A stretch of DNA of 64,000 bases from positions 1 to 64,000 of the forward strand of contig JADGHB010000007.1 of assembly GCA_019689635.1 (NCBI GenBank), read 5' to 3'. Positions 55,593 to 63,211 of this stretch are shown piece after piece (the stretch's first letter is position 1; every line of letters starts with the position of its first letter). A program made the position numbers and the translations under genes. The stretch comes from Nevskia sp. Its GTDB lineage: Bacteria > Pseudomonadota > Gammaproteobacteria > Nevskiales > Nevskiaceae. The notes under the pieces were generated by a model, which was not told the DNA's origin, searched no databases, and saw only the letters and a program-made list of their open reading frames with translations.

Positions 55593-56779
55593 GGGCGATC
55601 GCGCGCTGGCGCCTGGTTCTGCTCTGCGCGGCCGCCCTGGCGCCTGCGGCCTGGGCGCACAAGGAAAGCGACAGCTATCTGCGGCTGAGACCGGATCCCG
55701 CCGATGGACGGCGGCTGCTGGGGCAGTGGGACATCGCGATCCGCGACCTGGCTTTCGTCCTGCCGCTCGACGCCAATGGCGATGGCGCGGTGACCTGGCG
55801 CGAGCTCAAAGCCCAGCGTCAGGCGATCGAGCGCTACGCGCTGGCGCATCTTTCGATCCGTGGGGACGGTCTCGTCTGTCCGATCCGTGCTTCGGATCAG
55901 GGTGTGGCCGAACACAGCGACGGGGCTTACGACGTCATCGTCTTCGAGGCGCGCTGCGACAAGGACACGCCGCAGAAATTGACCCTGGCGTACGACCTGT
56001 TCGCGGATGTCGATCCCTACCACCGGGCCATCGTCCGTTACAGCGCCGGCCAGCGGACGATCAATGACGTCCTCGGTCCGCAGCACGCCTCGGTCACGCT
56101 GGATCTGCGACATCCCCAGCGGTTGCGACAGTTCTGGGATTTCGTGGTGGACGGGCTGTGGCACATCTGGACGGGGCCGGATCACCTGTTGTTCGTCACC
56201 AGCTTGCTGCTGCCCGCCGTGCTGGTCTGCCGCCGCCGGCCGCGCGCTTGGGGCGACGCCGGCGATTGGCAGCCGGTCACGGGCTTCTGGCCGGCCGCCT
56301 GGGAGCTGATCAAGGTGATTTCCGGCTTCACCGTCTCGCATTCGGTGACGCTCACCGCGTCGGTGCTGGGCTATGTGGACCTGCCCAGCCGCCTGGTGGA
56401 ATCGGGCATCGCCGCCTCGGTGATGGTGGCGGCGCTCAACAATCTGCACCCGCTGGTCACGCGCAGGGCCTGGCTGGTCGCGTTCGGATTCGGATTCATC
56501 CACGGGTTGGGGTTCGCCAGCGCCCTGGCGGGTCTCAGTCTGCCGCCCGCGGCGATGGCGCTGGCGCTCGGCGGTTTCAATCTGGGGGTGGAGCTCGGCC
56601 AGGAGTCGGTGGTCTTGCCGCTGCTGGCGATCGCGTACCTGTTGCGCGGCACCGCATTTTATCGACGCGGCGTGCTGCGCGGCGGTTCGGCGCTGATCGC
56701 GGGTTTGGCCGCGCTCTGGCTGGTGCAACGCGCCCTGGACTGGAACGTGCCGGCGCTGCGCTTCTTGACCCCCGGTTGA
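55589..56779 (+). CDS. HupE/UreJ-like membrane protein with an EF-hand domain
   Basis: A 396-residue protein with a signal peptide ending near AWAHKES. The exported N-terminal domain holds a textbook EF-hand loop (D61, N63, D65, G66, E72 in LDANGDGAVTWRE). A HupE/UreJ-like membrane domain starts near 180, with GLWHIWTGPDHLLFVTSLLL, SGFTVSHSVTLTASVLGYV and GFGFIHGLGFASALAGLSLP. The HxxxxD and FxHGxG patterns are typical of this nickel/cobalt permease family. The NikR gene nearby supports a metal role. The cargo is not proven. Confidence 0.85.
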   Translation: MRAIARWRLVLLCAAALAPAAWAHKESDSYLRLRPDPADGRRLLGQWDIAIRDLAFVLPLDANGDGAVTWRELKAQRQAIERYALAHLSIRGDGLVCPIRASDQGVAEHSDGAYDVIVFEARCDKDTPQKLTLAYDLFADVDPYHRAIVRYSAGQRTINDVLGPQHASVTLDLRHPQRLRQFWDFVVDGLWHIWTGPDHLLFVTSLLLPAVLVCRRRPRAWGDAGDWQPVTGFWPAAWELIKVISGFTVSHSVTLTASVLGYVDLPSRLVESGIAASVMVAALNNLHPLVTRRAWLVAFGFGFIHGLGFASALAGLSLPPAAMALALGGFNLGVELGQESVVLPLLAIAYLLRGTAFYRRGVLRGGSALIAGLAALWLVQRALDWNVPALRFLTPG

Positions 56780-56783
56780 GAAA

Positions 56784-56804
56784 AACCCCGCGCGAGGCGG
56801 GGTT
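56784..56804 (-). terminator. Intrinsic terminator for the lipoprotein/DUF4331 operon
   Basis: AACCCCGC (56784-56791), GCGAG, GCGGGGTT (56797-56804) is a perfect 8-bp stem. Read leftward it is followed by a run of T (GGGGTTTTTCTC), making an intrinsic terminator for the leftward operon. It may also stop the rightward TPR-hupE transcript, which ends just before it. Confidence 0.85.
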
Positions 56805-56834
56805 AAGGGGACGCGGGGACTTGGGAGATTGGCG

Positions 56835-57077
56835 TTACATGAACAGCGAGTCGAACTGGTCGGGATCCTCGGAACTGGTGTCGAGATTCAGAGTATTGAT
56901 GTCCACCGGCAAGGCGGTTTCGGTGGTCTGATTGCGGATCAGATCGATCACGAAGCTGGCCAGCGGTGTTGGGCTCATGTTGCCGTTGCCGGTTCCGTTG
57001 CCGCCGCCGTGTCCGCCTCCGCAGGCGCTCAGCAGAAGGGCGCTAAGCGCTGCCACGATTCGAAGTGTCTTGTGCAT
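56835..57077 (-). CDS. Small lipoprotein next to DUF4331
   Basis: An 80-residue predicted lipoprotein: LRIVAALSALLLSACGGGHG ends in a clear lipobox (LLSAC, lipidated C19). A Gly/Asn-rich linker and an acidic C-terminus (DTSSEDPDQFDSLFM) follow. It is 12 bp downstream of the DUF4331 gene and directly upstream of the terminator, so the two form an operon. The function is unknown; the acidic tail could bind metal or protein. Confidence 0.75.
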   Translation of the reverse strand: MHKTLRIVAALSALLLSACGGGHGGGNGTGNGNMSPTPLASFVIDLIRNQTTETALPVDINTLNLDTSSEDPDQFDSLFM

Positions 57078-57089
57078 GGCGTGGATTCC

Positions 57090-58670
57090 TCAATTGCCGT
57101 CGGCCGGGAAGCCGTTTTGCCCGTTGGGTGAACCGGGAACCGGAGTTTTGAGATACGGAAAGCCGTTGTCGAAATCGGCCGCGCTGACCGATACCCCGTC
57201 CGTGTAAGCGGGATGGCTGCCGTCGGGTTTCTGGTTCGGATCGCTCGCACCCAGCAGCGCGCCCATCGCCACGCGCAGCTCGATGTCCACCACGTCGTCG
57301 CCAGGACGGCGGCCATTGGGGAAGCCGGCCGGGTCGCAACCCGGATTGCTGAGACTGAGCATGCCGGCGTTGGTGAAACATTGCAGCGCACCCAGATTGT
57401 TCTGGCCGCTCGCTGCTGTCGCCGGCACGGCCACGTTGAGTCGCAGCATTTCGCCGGGAACCACGTTGGCCGGCTGATTCACGCCCGGCACGCCGGTCAA
57501 GAACGCGGCGACCAGGTCGTTGCGCGGCGTGGGCGGTACCTTGGCCGCATCGCCGAACAGGGCGTTGAGCAGCACGGGCAGGGTGGGATTCGTCACGTAG
57601 TCCAGGAACTGTGCGTCGTCCTTGGGCTCGGAGGCGTTGAACTTGTCCTTGTCCGTGATGCCGATGACGAGCTCGTTGACCAGCGGCGAAGACAAGCGCG
57701 AGACTTGGGTCCAGGCGCCGCCGGCCACCTCCGGTCCGGTTTGAGGTCCGCCGCTGGCGTTCTGGCCGGTGGCCGGGCCGTTGGGCTTCGGGTTGAACAC
57801 GTGCGCCTGACGCACGCTCGAGGTGGTCCAGGCGCCGATGATGGGGCTTGTGGTTTCTGCGGCGTCCTTACCGTCGGCGGTCAGGCAGGCGACGGGCACC
57901 TCCAACGCCAGTGTGGTGATGTTCTTGTCGCCGATGGTGTTGGGATTGCCACTGGTGTTGCCCAGCGGATTGAGATTGACTAGATCGAAGGCCTCGCCCA
58001 AATTGACCGCGAAACCCTCTTTGCGTTGGCCCACGAATACCTTGCCCGGCGTGGAGCAATCGGGGATGGCGATACTGTAAATGTATTGTGCCGCGTAGGC
58101 GGCATAGTCCGGGATGGACTTTTGACCGATGTTGTCCACGGGTTTGGTGAACACGCTTGCGCCACCGTTGGCGTTCGTCACCGGCATGGCTTTGCCCGAG
58201 CGACGTCCGTCGCGCACCAGCGTCACCGTGTAGGTTTCCGCGCGGTTCAAGGTGGGCGTCGTGCTGTTGCTGGGCGGCAGGTTGATCAGGGGGATCGCCA
58301 GCATCTTGCCGTCACCGGTCGGCACGGTGAGGCCCTGGTAGCTGTTCTGGAAGCGGAACTGGAAGGTGAGGTCCTCGCGGGCGTCGCCGTTGTTGTCGAT
58401 GTTGATCTCGTAGAGCGCGTTGGGATCCAGCGCGAAATAGTTCGGTCCGCCGTAGCTGTCCTGCAAAGGATTGTAGTTGGCCAGAAAGGTCACGTAGCCG
58501 CCGTCGCCGGACAGCGGCCGGTCGTCGCCATAGCTGCGGAACATGTAGAAGTCCGTGCCATCCCAGGTCGGATGCTGGGCGATGAACGGTGCCTCCCGAT
58601 GACTCGAGGCCAAAGCCGCGCCGCCAACCAGCAGAGCGGACAAAACGAACCACAGTCGCGATGGTTTCAT
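57090..58670 (-). CDS. Exported DUF4331-family protein
   Basis: A 526-residue secreted protein of the DUF4331 family. A signal peptide (LWFVLSALLVGGAALA) is followed at once by SSHREAPFIAQHPTWDGTDF and YMFRSYGDDRPLSGDGGYV, the family opening with conserved His and Asp. EINIDNNGDAREDLTFQFRF and GRRPGDDVVDIELRVAMGAL are further hallmarks. The biochemical function is not established. I chose ATG 58670, nine bases after CTGGAGG, over ATG 58679. It is divergent from the TonB receptor and upstream of a lipoprotein gene. Confidence 0.9.
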   Translation of the reverse strand: MKPSRLWFVLSALLVGGAALASSHREAPFIAQHPTWDGTDFYMFRSYGDDRPLSGDGGYVTFLANYNPLQDSYGGPNYFALDPNALYEINIDNNGDAREDLTFQFRFQNSYQGLTVPTGDGKMLAIPLINLPPSNSTTPTLNRAETYTVTLVRDGRRSGKAMPVTNANGGASVFTKPVDNIGQKSIPDYAAYAAQYIYSIAIPDCSTPGKVFVGQRKEGFAVNLGEAFDLVNLNPLGNTSGNPNTIGDKNITTLALEVPVACLTADGKDAAETTSPIIGAWTTSSVRQAHVFNPKPNGPATGQNASGGPQTGPEVAGGAWTQVSRLSSPLVNELVIGITDKDKFNASEPKDDAQFLDYVTNPTLPVLLNALFGDAAKVPPTPRNDLVAAFLTGVPGVNQPANVVPGEMLRLNVAVPATAASGQNNLGALQCFTNAGMLSLSNPGCDPAGFPNGRRPGDDVVDIELRVAMGALLGASDPNQKPDGSHPAYTDGVSVSAADFDNGFPYLKTPVPGSPNGQNGFPADGN

Positions 58671-58716
58671 AGCTCGCATCCTCCAGAGGTTGAACTCCCA
58701 CCGCGCTATACGTCCC

Positions 58717-58761
58717 GTGCAGGCGTTCGGATGCACAGGGCCTGCACGCGACGCGCATCCG
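58717..58761. promoter_or_regulatory. Interleaved inverted repeats between DUF4331 and TonB receptor genes
   Basis: GTGCAGGC (58717-58724), 15 bp, GCCTGCAC (58740-58747) is a perfect inverted repeat. A second one, CGGATGC (58728-58734), 20 bp, GCATCCG (58755-58761), is interleaved with it. The first has nearly the geometry of the E. coli NikR operator (half-sites about two helical turns apart). It lies 46 bp upstream of the DUF4331 start, in the only space available for both promoters. The regulator assignment is inference. Confidence 0.45.
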
Positions 58762-58831
58762 TTCAAAGCCGCGCCCCGTAAAGCGTGTGAAGTTTCGAAA
58801 AATCTGCATACGCGGAGCAGGGGGAACGGGC

Positions 58832-60913
58832 ATGTGGCATCGAGTGCAAAACGTCGTGCGTCTTGGTGCGGCGCTGGCGGTCTGTGCCGCTATGCCCGTT
58901 TTGGCCGACGAGGCGCGGACCGTCGCGCAACTGCCCGGGGTCACGGTGTTGGGCGAGCGTTTCGCCGGCGCTTCCGAATCGGCCACCATGGGCACGGTGT
59001 ACGCGGGCGAATTCCAGGATCTTCCGCTGGCGCGGGTGGGCGAGTTGCTGGAGGTCGTGCCCGGCTTGATCCTGACCCAGCACAGCGGCGAGGGCAAGGC
59101 TAATCAGTATTTCCTGCGCGGATTCAACCTCGATCACGGGACCGATATCTCGGTCAACGTGGACGGAGTGCCGGTCAACCTGCCTTCCCATGCCCACGGC
59201 CAGGGTTATGCCGATCTCAATTTTCTGATTCCCGAGCTGGTCGAGCGGATCGAGTTCCGCAAAGGGCCGTACTACGCGGCCTACGGCGATTTCGCCGCGG
59301 CTGGGGCGCTCGATCTTCGGTATTTCGATCGGCTGCCGGAAAATCTCCTGCAGTTCAGCGGCGGCAGTTTCGGGGATTACCGCGGTTTGTCCGCGGGATC
59401 CGCCGGATTATTCTCCGGCACACTGCTCTATGGCCTGGCCGCGGAGCACTTCGACGGTCCTTTCGCGCATCGCGGTTCCGACAAGGGGACTCTGGTGCTG
59501 CGCTATACCCATGCCGTCGGCGGCGGGCTTGCGCATCTCACCGCGACCGGCTACGACACGCGCTTCAATTCCACCGATCAGATTCCGGCGCGCGCCGTGG
59601 CCCAGGGCCTGATCGGTCCTTTCGATTGCATCGATTGCACCGACGGCGGCCGCAGCTACCGTTATGGACTGACCGGGGATTTGCAGCGTCCGCTGGGGTC
59701 CGGGATTTTTGCGGCCAGCGCTTACGCCTACCGTTACCATCTGAATCTTTACTCCGACTTCACGTATTTCCTGGAAGATCCGGCCAACGGCGACCAGTTC
59801 GAGCAGTACGACAGCCGCAACGTGTATGGCGGGCGCGCCGCCTACGATTTTTCGACCTCCTGGCTGGGGCTGAGATTCGACCACGAGGCTGGCGCCCAGC
59901 TGCGCTTCGACGACATCGATCCCGTTGCGCTCTACGACACGCGCGCGCAACGGCGGCTGAGCGCCGTCAGCGTGGACCAAGTGCAGGAACTGGGCATCGC
60001 CGCCTACGTGCAGAGCACGGTGCACGTCCTGGAGCGATTGCGCCTGCAGCCCGGTCTGCGTGTGGACAGGTATCATTTCAACGTCGAGTCCAACTTTTCG
60101 CAGAACGTCGGGGCGCGTTCCGCCAGCCTCTGGCAGCCCAAGCTCAACCTGATCGCCGGGCCGTTCGCCAAGACCGAATTCTTCGTCAATCTCGGCAAGG
60201 GCTTCCATACCAACGACGCGCGGGGCACGACTCAGACGCTGGTGTTCGACCCCCGCCAGCCGCCGGGCCAGCAGTTCACGCCGACCGCCGCAGTGACGCC
60301 CATCGCCGCGGCACGCGGCCTGGATGTGGGGCTGCGCAGCACGGCCTTGCCAGGCGTGGAGTTCTCGGCCAGTTACTTCATCCTGCATCTGGATTCGGAA
60401 CTGACGTTTTCGGGTGACACGGCGGGCAGCGAGCCGAACGCCGCTTCGACGCGCGAAGGCATCGAGACCGCCTTGAGCTGGAAGCCGCTGGCGGGGCTGG
60501 TCGTGGACGCGAGTTACGCCTATTCGCATGCGCGCTTTCGGGATCCCGATCCGGCCGGACAGCACATCCCGGAAGCGGCGACCAGTGTCGCCGGCCTGAC
60601 GGCGGTATACCGCGATCCCAAGGGGTACGACGCCGAACTCAAGTTCCGCTATTTCGGTCCGCGTCCGCTCACCCAGGATGGCGCCGTGTCCTCGCGCGCG
60701 ACCAAGGTCGTGGATCTCGGCGCCGGATATCTCCTGACACGGCACGTGCGGGTCGGCTTGGAGCTGCTCAACGTCTTCGACAGCCGCGATCACGACATCG
60801 ATTATTTCTACACTTCGCGTCTGCCCGGCGAGCCCGCCGCGGGAGTGGACGATTTCCATTTCCATCCCGTGGAGCCCTTATCCGTACGGGCGGAGCTCAG
60901 TTACCGATACTGA
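58832..60913 (+). CDS. TonB-dependent outer-membrane receptor
   Basis: A 693-residue gated porin. The signal peptide ends near MPVLADEA. The TonB box region and plug read QLPGVTVLGERFAG, VGELLEVVPGLILTQHSGEG, YFLRGFNLDHGTDISVNVDG and a His-containing NLPSHAHGQGYADLNF. The barrel ends in an aromatic (RAELSYRY), with DDFHFHPVEP near the C-terminus. I chose ATG 58832 behind CAGGGGGA over ATG 58787. Its location between DUF4331 and nikR suggests uptake of nickel or a nickel complex; the substrate is unproven. Confidence 0.92.
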   Translation: MWHRVQNVVRLGAALAVCAAMPVLADEARTVAQLPGVTVLGERFAGASESATMGTVYAGEFQDLPLARVGELLEVVPGLILTQHSGEGKANQYFLRGFNLDHGTDISVNVDGVPVNLPSHAHGQGYADLNFLIPELVERIEFRKGPYYAAYGDFAAAGALDLRYFDRLPENLLQFSGGSFGDYRGLSAGSAGLFSGTLLYGLAAEHFDGPFAHRGSDKGTLVLRYTHAVGGGLAHLTATGYDTRFNSTDQIPARAVAQGLIGPFDCIDCTDGGRSYRYGLTGDLQRPLGSGIFAASAYAYRYHLNLYSDFTYFLEDPANGDQFEQYDSRNVYGGRAAYDFSTSWLGLRFDHEAGAQLRFDDIDPVALYDTRAQRRLSAVSVDQVQELGIAAYVQSTVHVLERLRLQPGLRVDRYHFNVESNFSQNVGARSASLWQPKLNLIAGPFAKTEFFVNLGKGFHTNDARGTTQTLVFDPRQPPGQQFTPTAAVTPIAAARGLDVGLRSTALPGVEFSASYFILHLDSELTFSGDTAGSEPNAASTREGIETALSWKPLAGLVVDASYAYSHARFRDPDPAGQHIPEAATSVAGLTAVYRDPKGYDAELKFRYFGPRPLTQDGAVSSRATKVVDLGAGYLLTRHVRVGLELLNVFDSRDHDIDYFYTSRLPGEPAAGVDDFHFHPVEPLSVRAELSYRY

Positions 60914-60923
60914 GACTCCAGGA

Positions 60924-61370
60924 TCAAACCGCCGGCGTATAGTGGACGTGGGCGTCTTCTTCCGGGCCGTGTCGCTGCACCGGCACCAGGTGCAAATGCC
61001 CGTGACTGACGCCGCGCTCCGCGAGCAAGGTATCGGCGTAACGCCGCATGGCTGCGATCCGGCCTTTGAGTAGCTGCACTTCCAGGCAATGATCGGCGTC
61101 CAGATGGACGTGAACGGTCGAAAGGCAGGTCGTGTGGTGACGGTGCTGGTGTTCGGTCAGCCGTTCGGCCAGGCGGCGTTCGTGATGGTTGTAGACGTAG
61201 GTGAGGCTGGCGACGCAATGCCCCTCCTCGGATTCGACGAGTTCGCGCTCCAGCCGCTCGCGCAGCAGGTCGCGAAACGCTTCCGAGCGCTGGGCGTATC
61301 CGTGCGCCTTGGCCCAGGCCTCGAAACGCTCGGCCAGCGCATCGTCCACCGACAGGGTGATTCGGCGCAC
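60924..61370 (-). CDS. nikR: Nickel-responsive regulator NikR
   Basis: A 148-residue nickel sensor with an N-terminal ribbon-helix-helix (RRITLSVDDALAERFEAWAK) and a C-terminal ACT-like domain. From GTG 61370 the Ni ligands fall at H76, H87, H89 and C95 (STVHVHLDADHCLEVQLLKG), the same numbers as in E. coli NikR, which fixes the start. The C-terminus has an extra His-containing tail (HGPEEDAHVHYTPAV). It is convergent with the TonB receptor and represses nickel uptake genes in known systems. Confidence 0.95.
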   Translation of the reverse strand: MRRITLSVDDALAERFEAWAKAHGYAQRSEAFRDLLRERLERELVESEEGHCVASLTYVYNHHERRLAERLTEHQHRHHTTCLSTVHVHLDADHCLEVQLLKGRIAAMRRYADTLLAERGVSHGHLHLVPVQRHGPEEDAHVHYTPAV

Positions 61371-61447
61371 TAAAAACCCGCCCAAGGGATGAAGGTTTCG
61401 CTCGCAAGTGTCCGGCAAGCGCGCCGAGCTCGCAAGCGCGGACCCAC

Positions 61448-61471
61448 AAAAAAGGGCCGCGTGTGCGGCCC
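61448..61471 (-). terminator. Intrinsic terminator of the two-repeat protein gene
   Basis: GGGCCGC (61454-61460), GTGT, GCGGCCC (61465-61471) is a perfect 7-bp stem. On the minus strand it is followed by six T (61453-61448), a classic intrinsic terminator located 24 bp after the leftward gene at 61495. Confidence 0.85.
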
Positions 61472-61494
61472 TGAGTGTCAGCGGGACTTCAAAC

Positions 61495-62148
61495 CTAACC
61501 GGCCTGCCTGGCGTTGTGCTTTTTGTTGTAGATCCGATGACTCTGGACGTTTTCTTTGTGCTGGATGCGGGCTTGTTCGGTCGCGTTCACCCGGCCGTTG
61601 GCCGCGGCGTGGGCTTGTGCCCGGTCCACGCGGGCTTGGCCCGCCTCCAGTTTTCCCGCCTCCCGGTTGGTGAGGCGACCGGATTGAAGACCTTGCTCGA
61701 TGCGGTCTTGCTGGTTCAGGTTGCGCTGCACGTCGGCTTGTAGGCGTTCCGAGGATTTGGAGTTCGGGTTGCCGGTCACGGCGTTGTGCTTGTCCGCATA
61801 GATTTCCTGGCTCACGCGGTTCTGCTCGGCATTGATGCGCGCTTGCTCGGCTGCCGAAATCGAGCCATTGCGATCGGCGCGTTTTTCCATCTGGTCGATG
61901 TGCGCTTCTTGGCGCTCGAGCCGGCCGGCTTCATGCGTAGTGAGCTGTCCGGATTTGAGTCCCTGCTCGATGCGCTGCTGCTGATTGACGTCACGCTGCA
62001 CATCGAGCGTGTTGCGGTCCTGGATGCTTGCCGCCGGCGTCTGCACCTGGGCCTGGGTAGTGACCGTCGCGCCGGTTTGAGCGAAGGCCGCCGGGATCGC
62101 CAGCGCTGCTGCGGCTAGGGGCACATAGAAGAGGTGGGGCGTTTTCAT
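61495..62148 (-). CDS. Periplasmic two-repeat protein of unknown function
   Basis: A 217-residue exported protein (signal MKTPHLFYVPLAAAALAIPA, cleavage near AFAQ) made of two homologous units of about 68 residues. Unit one has RIEQGLKSGQLTTHEAGRLE, ADRNGSISAAEQARI and YADKHNA. Unit two has RIEQGLQSGRLTNREAGKLE, AAANGRVNATEQARI and YNKKHNA. The composition is helical, Gln- and Arg-rich, with no Cys. The DRNGSIS..E stretch resembles half an EF-hand; the second copy has lost the Asp. I do not know the function. It has its own terminator. Confidence 0.8.
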   Translation of the reverse strand: MKTPHLFYVPLAAAALAIPAAFAQTGATVTTQAQVQTPAASIQDRNTLDVQRDVNQQQRIEQGLKSGQLTTHEAGRLERQEAHIDQMEKRADRNGSISAAEQARINAEQNRVSQEIYADKHNAVTGNPNSKSSERLQADVQRNLNQQDRIEQGLQSGRLTNREAGKLEAGQARVDRAQAHAAANGRVNATEQARIQHKENVQSHRIYNKKHNARQAG

Positions 62149-62265
62149 GCTCGGATCTCCTGGGTCTGAATGTCGTCTGTGGCTGCGACGATGGGAAGAC
62201 GACCATCCCTCGTCGGGCGGAGGATGCGCAAGACGAGTTGAAGGGAGGCTGAACCGGCCGGCGGT

Positions 62266-63048
62266 TTACGTTTGTTGACGCTCCAGCTCGCGCGCGGCCC
62301 AGTCGCGGGCGAATTGCATGGCCACGCGGCCCGAGCGCGAGCCGCGCGCCAGTGCCCAGCGCAGCGCCGCTTTCTCTACTTCCGCGTTCCAGATTTCCAT
62401 GCCCAGCCGTTGCAGGTGCGAACGCACCAGTTCCAGGTACTGTTCTTGATTGAACGGCGGGAAGGACAGCCACAGGCCGAAGCGTTCGGACAGCGCGATT
62501 TTTTCTTCGGCGGATTCGCCGGGATGCAGCTCGCCGTCCACCCAGCGATATTCCTCGTTCTCGTGCTGGAACTCCGGTACGAGATGGCGGCGGTTGCTGG
62601 TGGCGTAGATGAGCACGTTGTCCGGCGCTTCCTCGATGCCGCCGTCGAGCGCTGCCTTGAGCGCGCTCAGCGCCGGATCGTTGGCCGCCACCGAGAAATC
62701 GTCCACATAAAGAATGAATCGCTCGCCGCGGCCGCGCAGCGGCGCGACCACTTCGGGCAGATCGGTGAGATCGTGCGGCTGCACTTCGACCAGGCGCAGG
62801 CCCTGGGCCGCGAATTCCGGCAGCAGCGCCTTGACCAGCGAAGACTTGCCCGTGCCGCGCGCGCCGGTGAGCAGGGCGTGGTTGGCAGGTCGGCCGGCGA
62901 CGAAGCAGCGGGTGTTCTCGATCAGCGCCTGTTTCTGCCGTTCGATGCCCAAAAGCGTGTTCAGCCGCGTGCGCGAAGGATAGGCGATCGGCTGCAGCGC
63001 TCCCTTGCGCCAGCGGTAAGCGAGCGTTTCGGTCTGGGGATCACTCAT
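62266..63048 (-). CDS. DUF815-family AAA+ ATPase
   Basis: A 260-residue ATPase. Walker A is TGARGTGKSSLVKALLPEF, Walker B is ERFILYVDDFSVAANDPALS, and a sensor-like LIYATSNRRHLVPEF follows. FGLWLSFPPFNQEQYLELVR is typical of DUF815. The C-terminal region (LARGSRSGRVAMQFARDWAA) is the lid. I chose ATG 63048 (MSDPQTETLAYRWRKG) over ATG 63102 because the extra residues show no family similarity. The cellular role is not established; it is soluble and probably acts on proteins. Confidence 0.92.
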   Translation of the reverse strand: MSDPQTETLAYRWRKGALQPIAYPSRTRLNTLLGIERQKQALIENTRCFVAGRPANHALLTGARGTGKSSLVKALLPEFAAQGLRLVEVQPHDLTDLPEVVAPLRGRGERFILYVDDFSVAANDPALSALKAALDGGIEEAPDNVLIYATSNRRHLVPEFQHENEEYRWVDGELHPGESAEEKIALSERFGLWLSFPPFNQEQYLELVRSHLQRLGMEIWNAEVEKAALRWALARGSRSGRVAMQFARDWAARELERQQT

Positions 63049-63211
63049 TGTGGGAGGAAATGTGAATGGGTACGCATTCGGAACGCCGCAACTGTGAATC
63101 ACCCCTCAACCGGGGGATGACCGGGTGAACGAGCATCAGGCTACTGTATCTCGGAGCGTTGGGGCAGCCCGCCCGTTCGGGCGAATGAAGTCCAGGGACA
63201 GGAGGTGGGAG

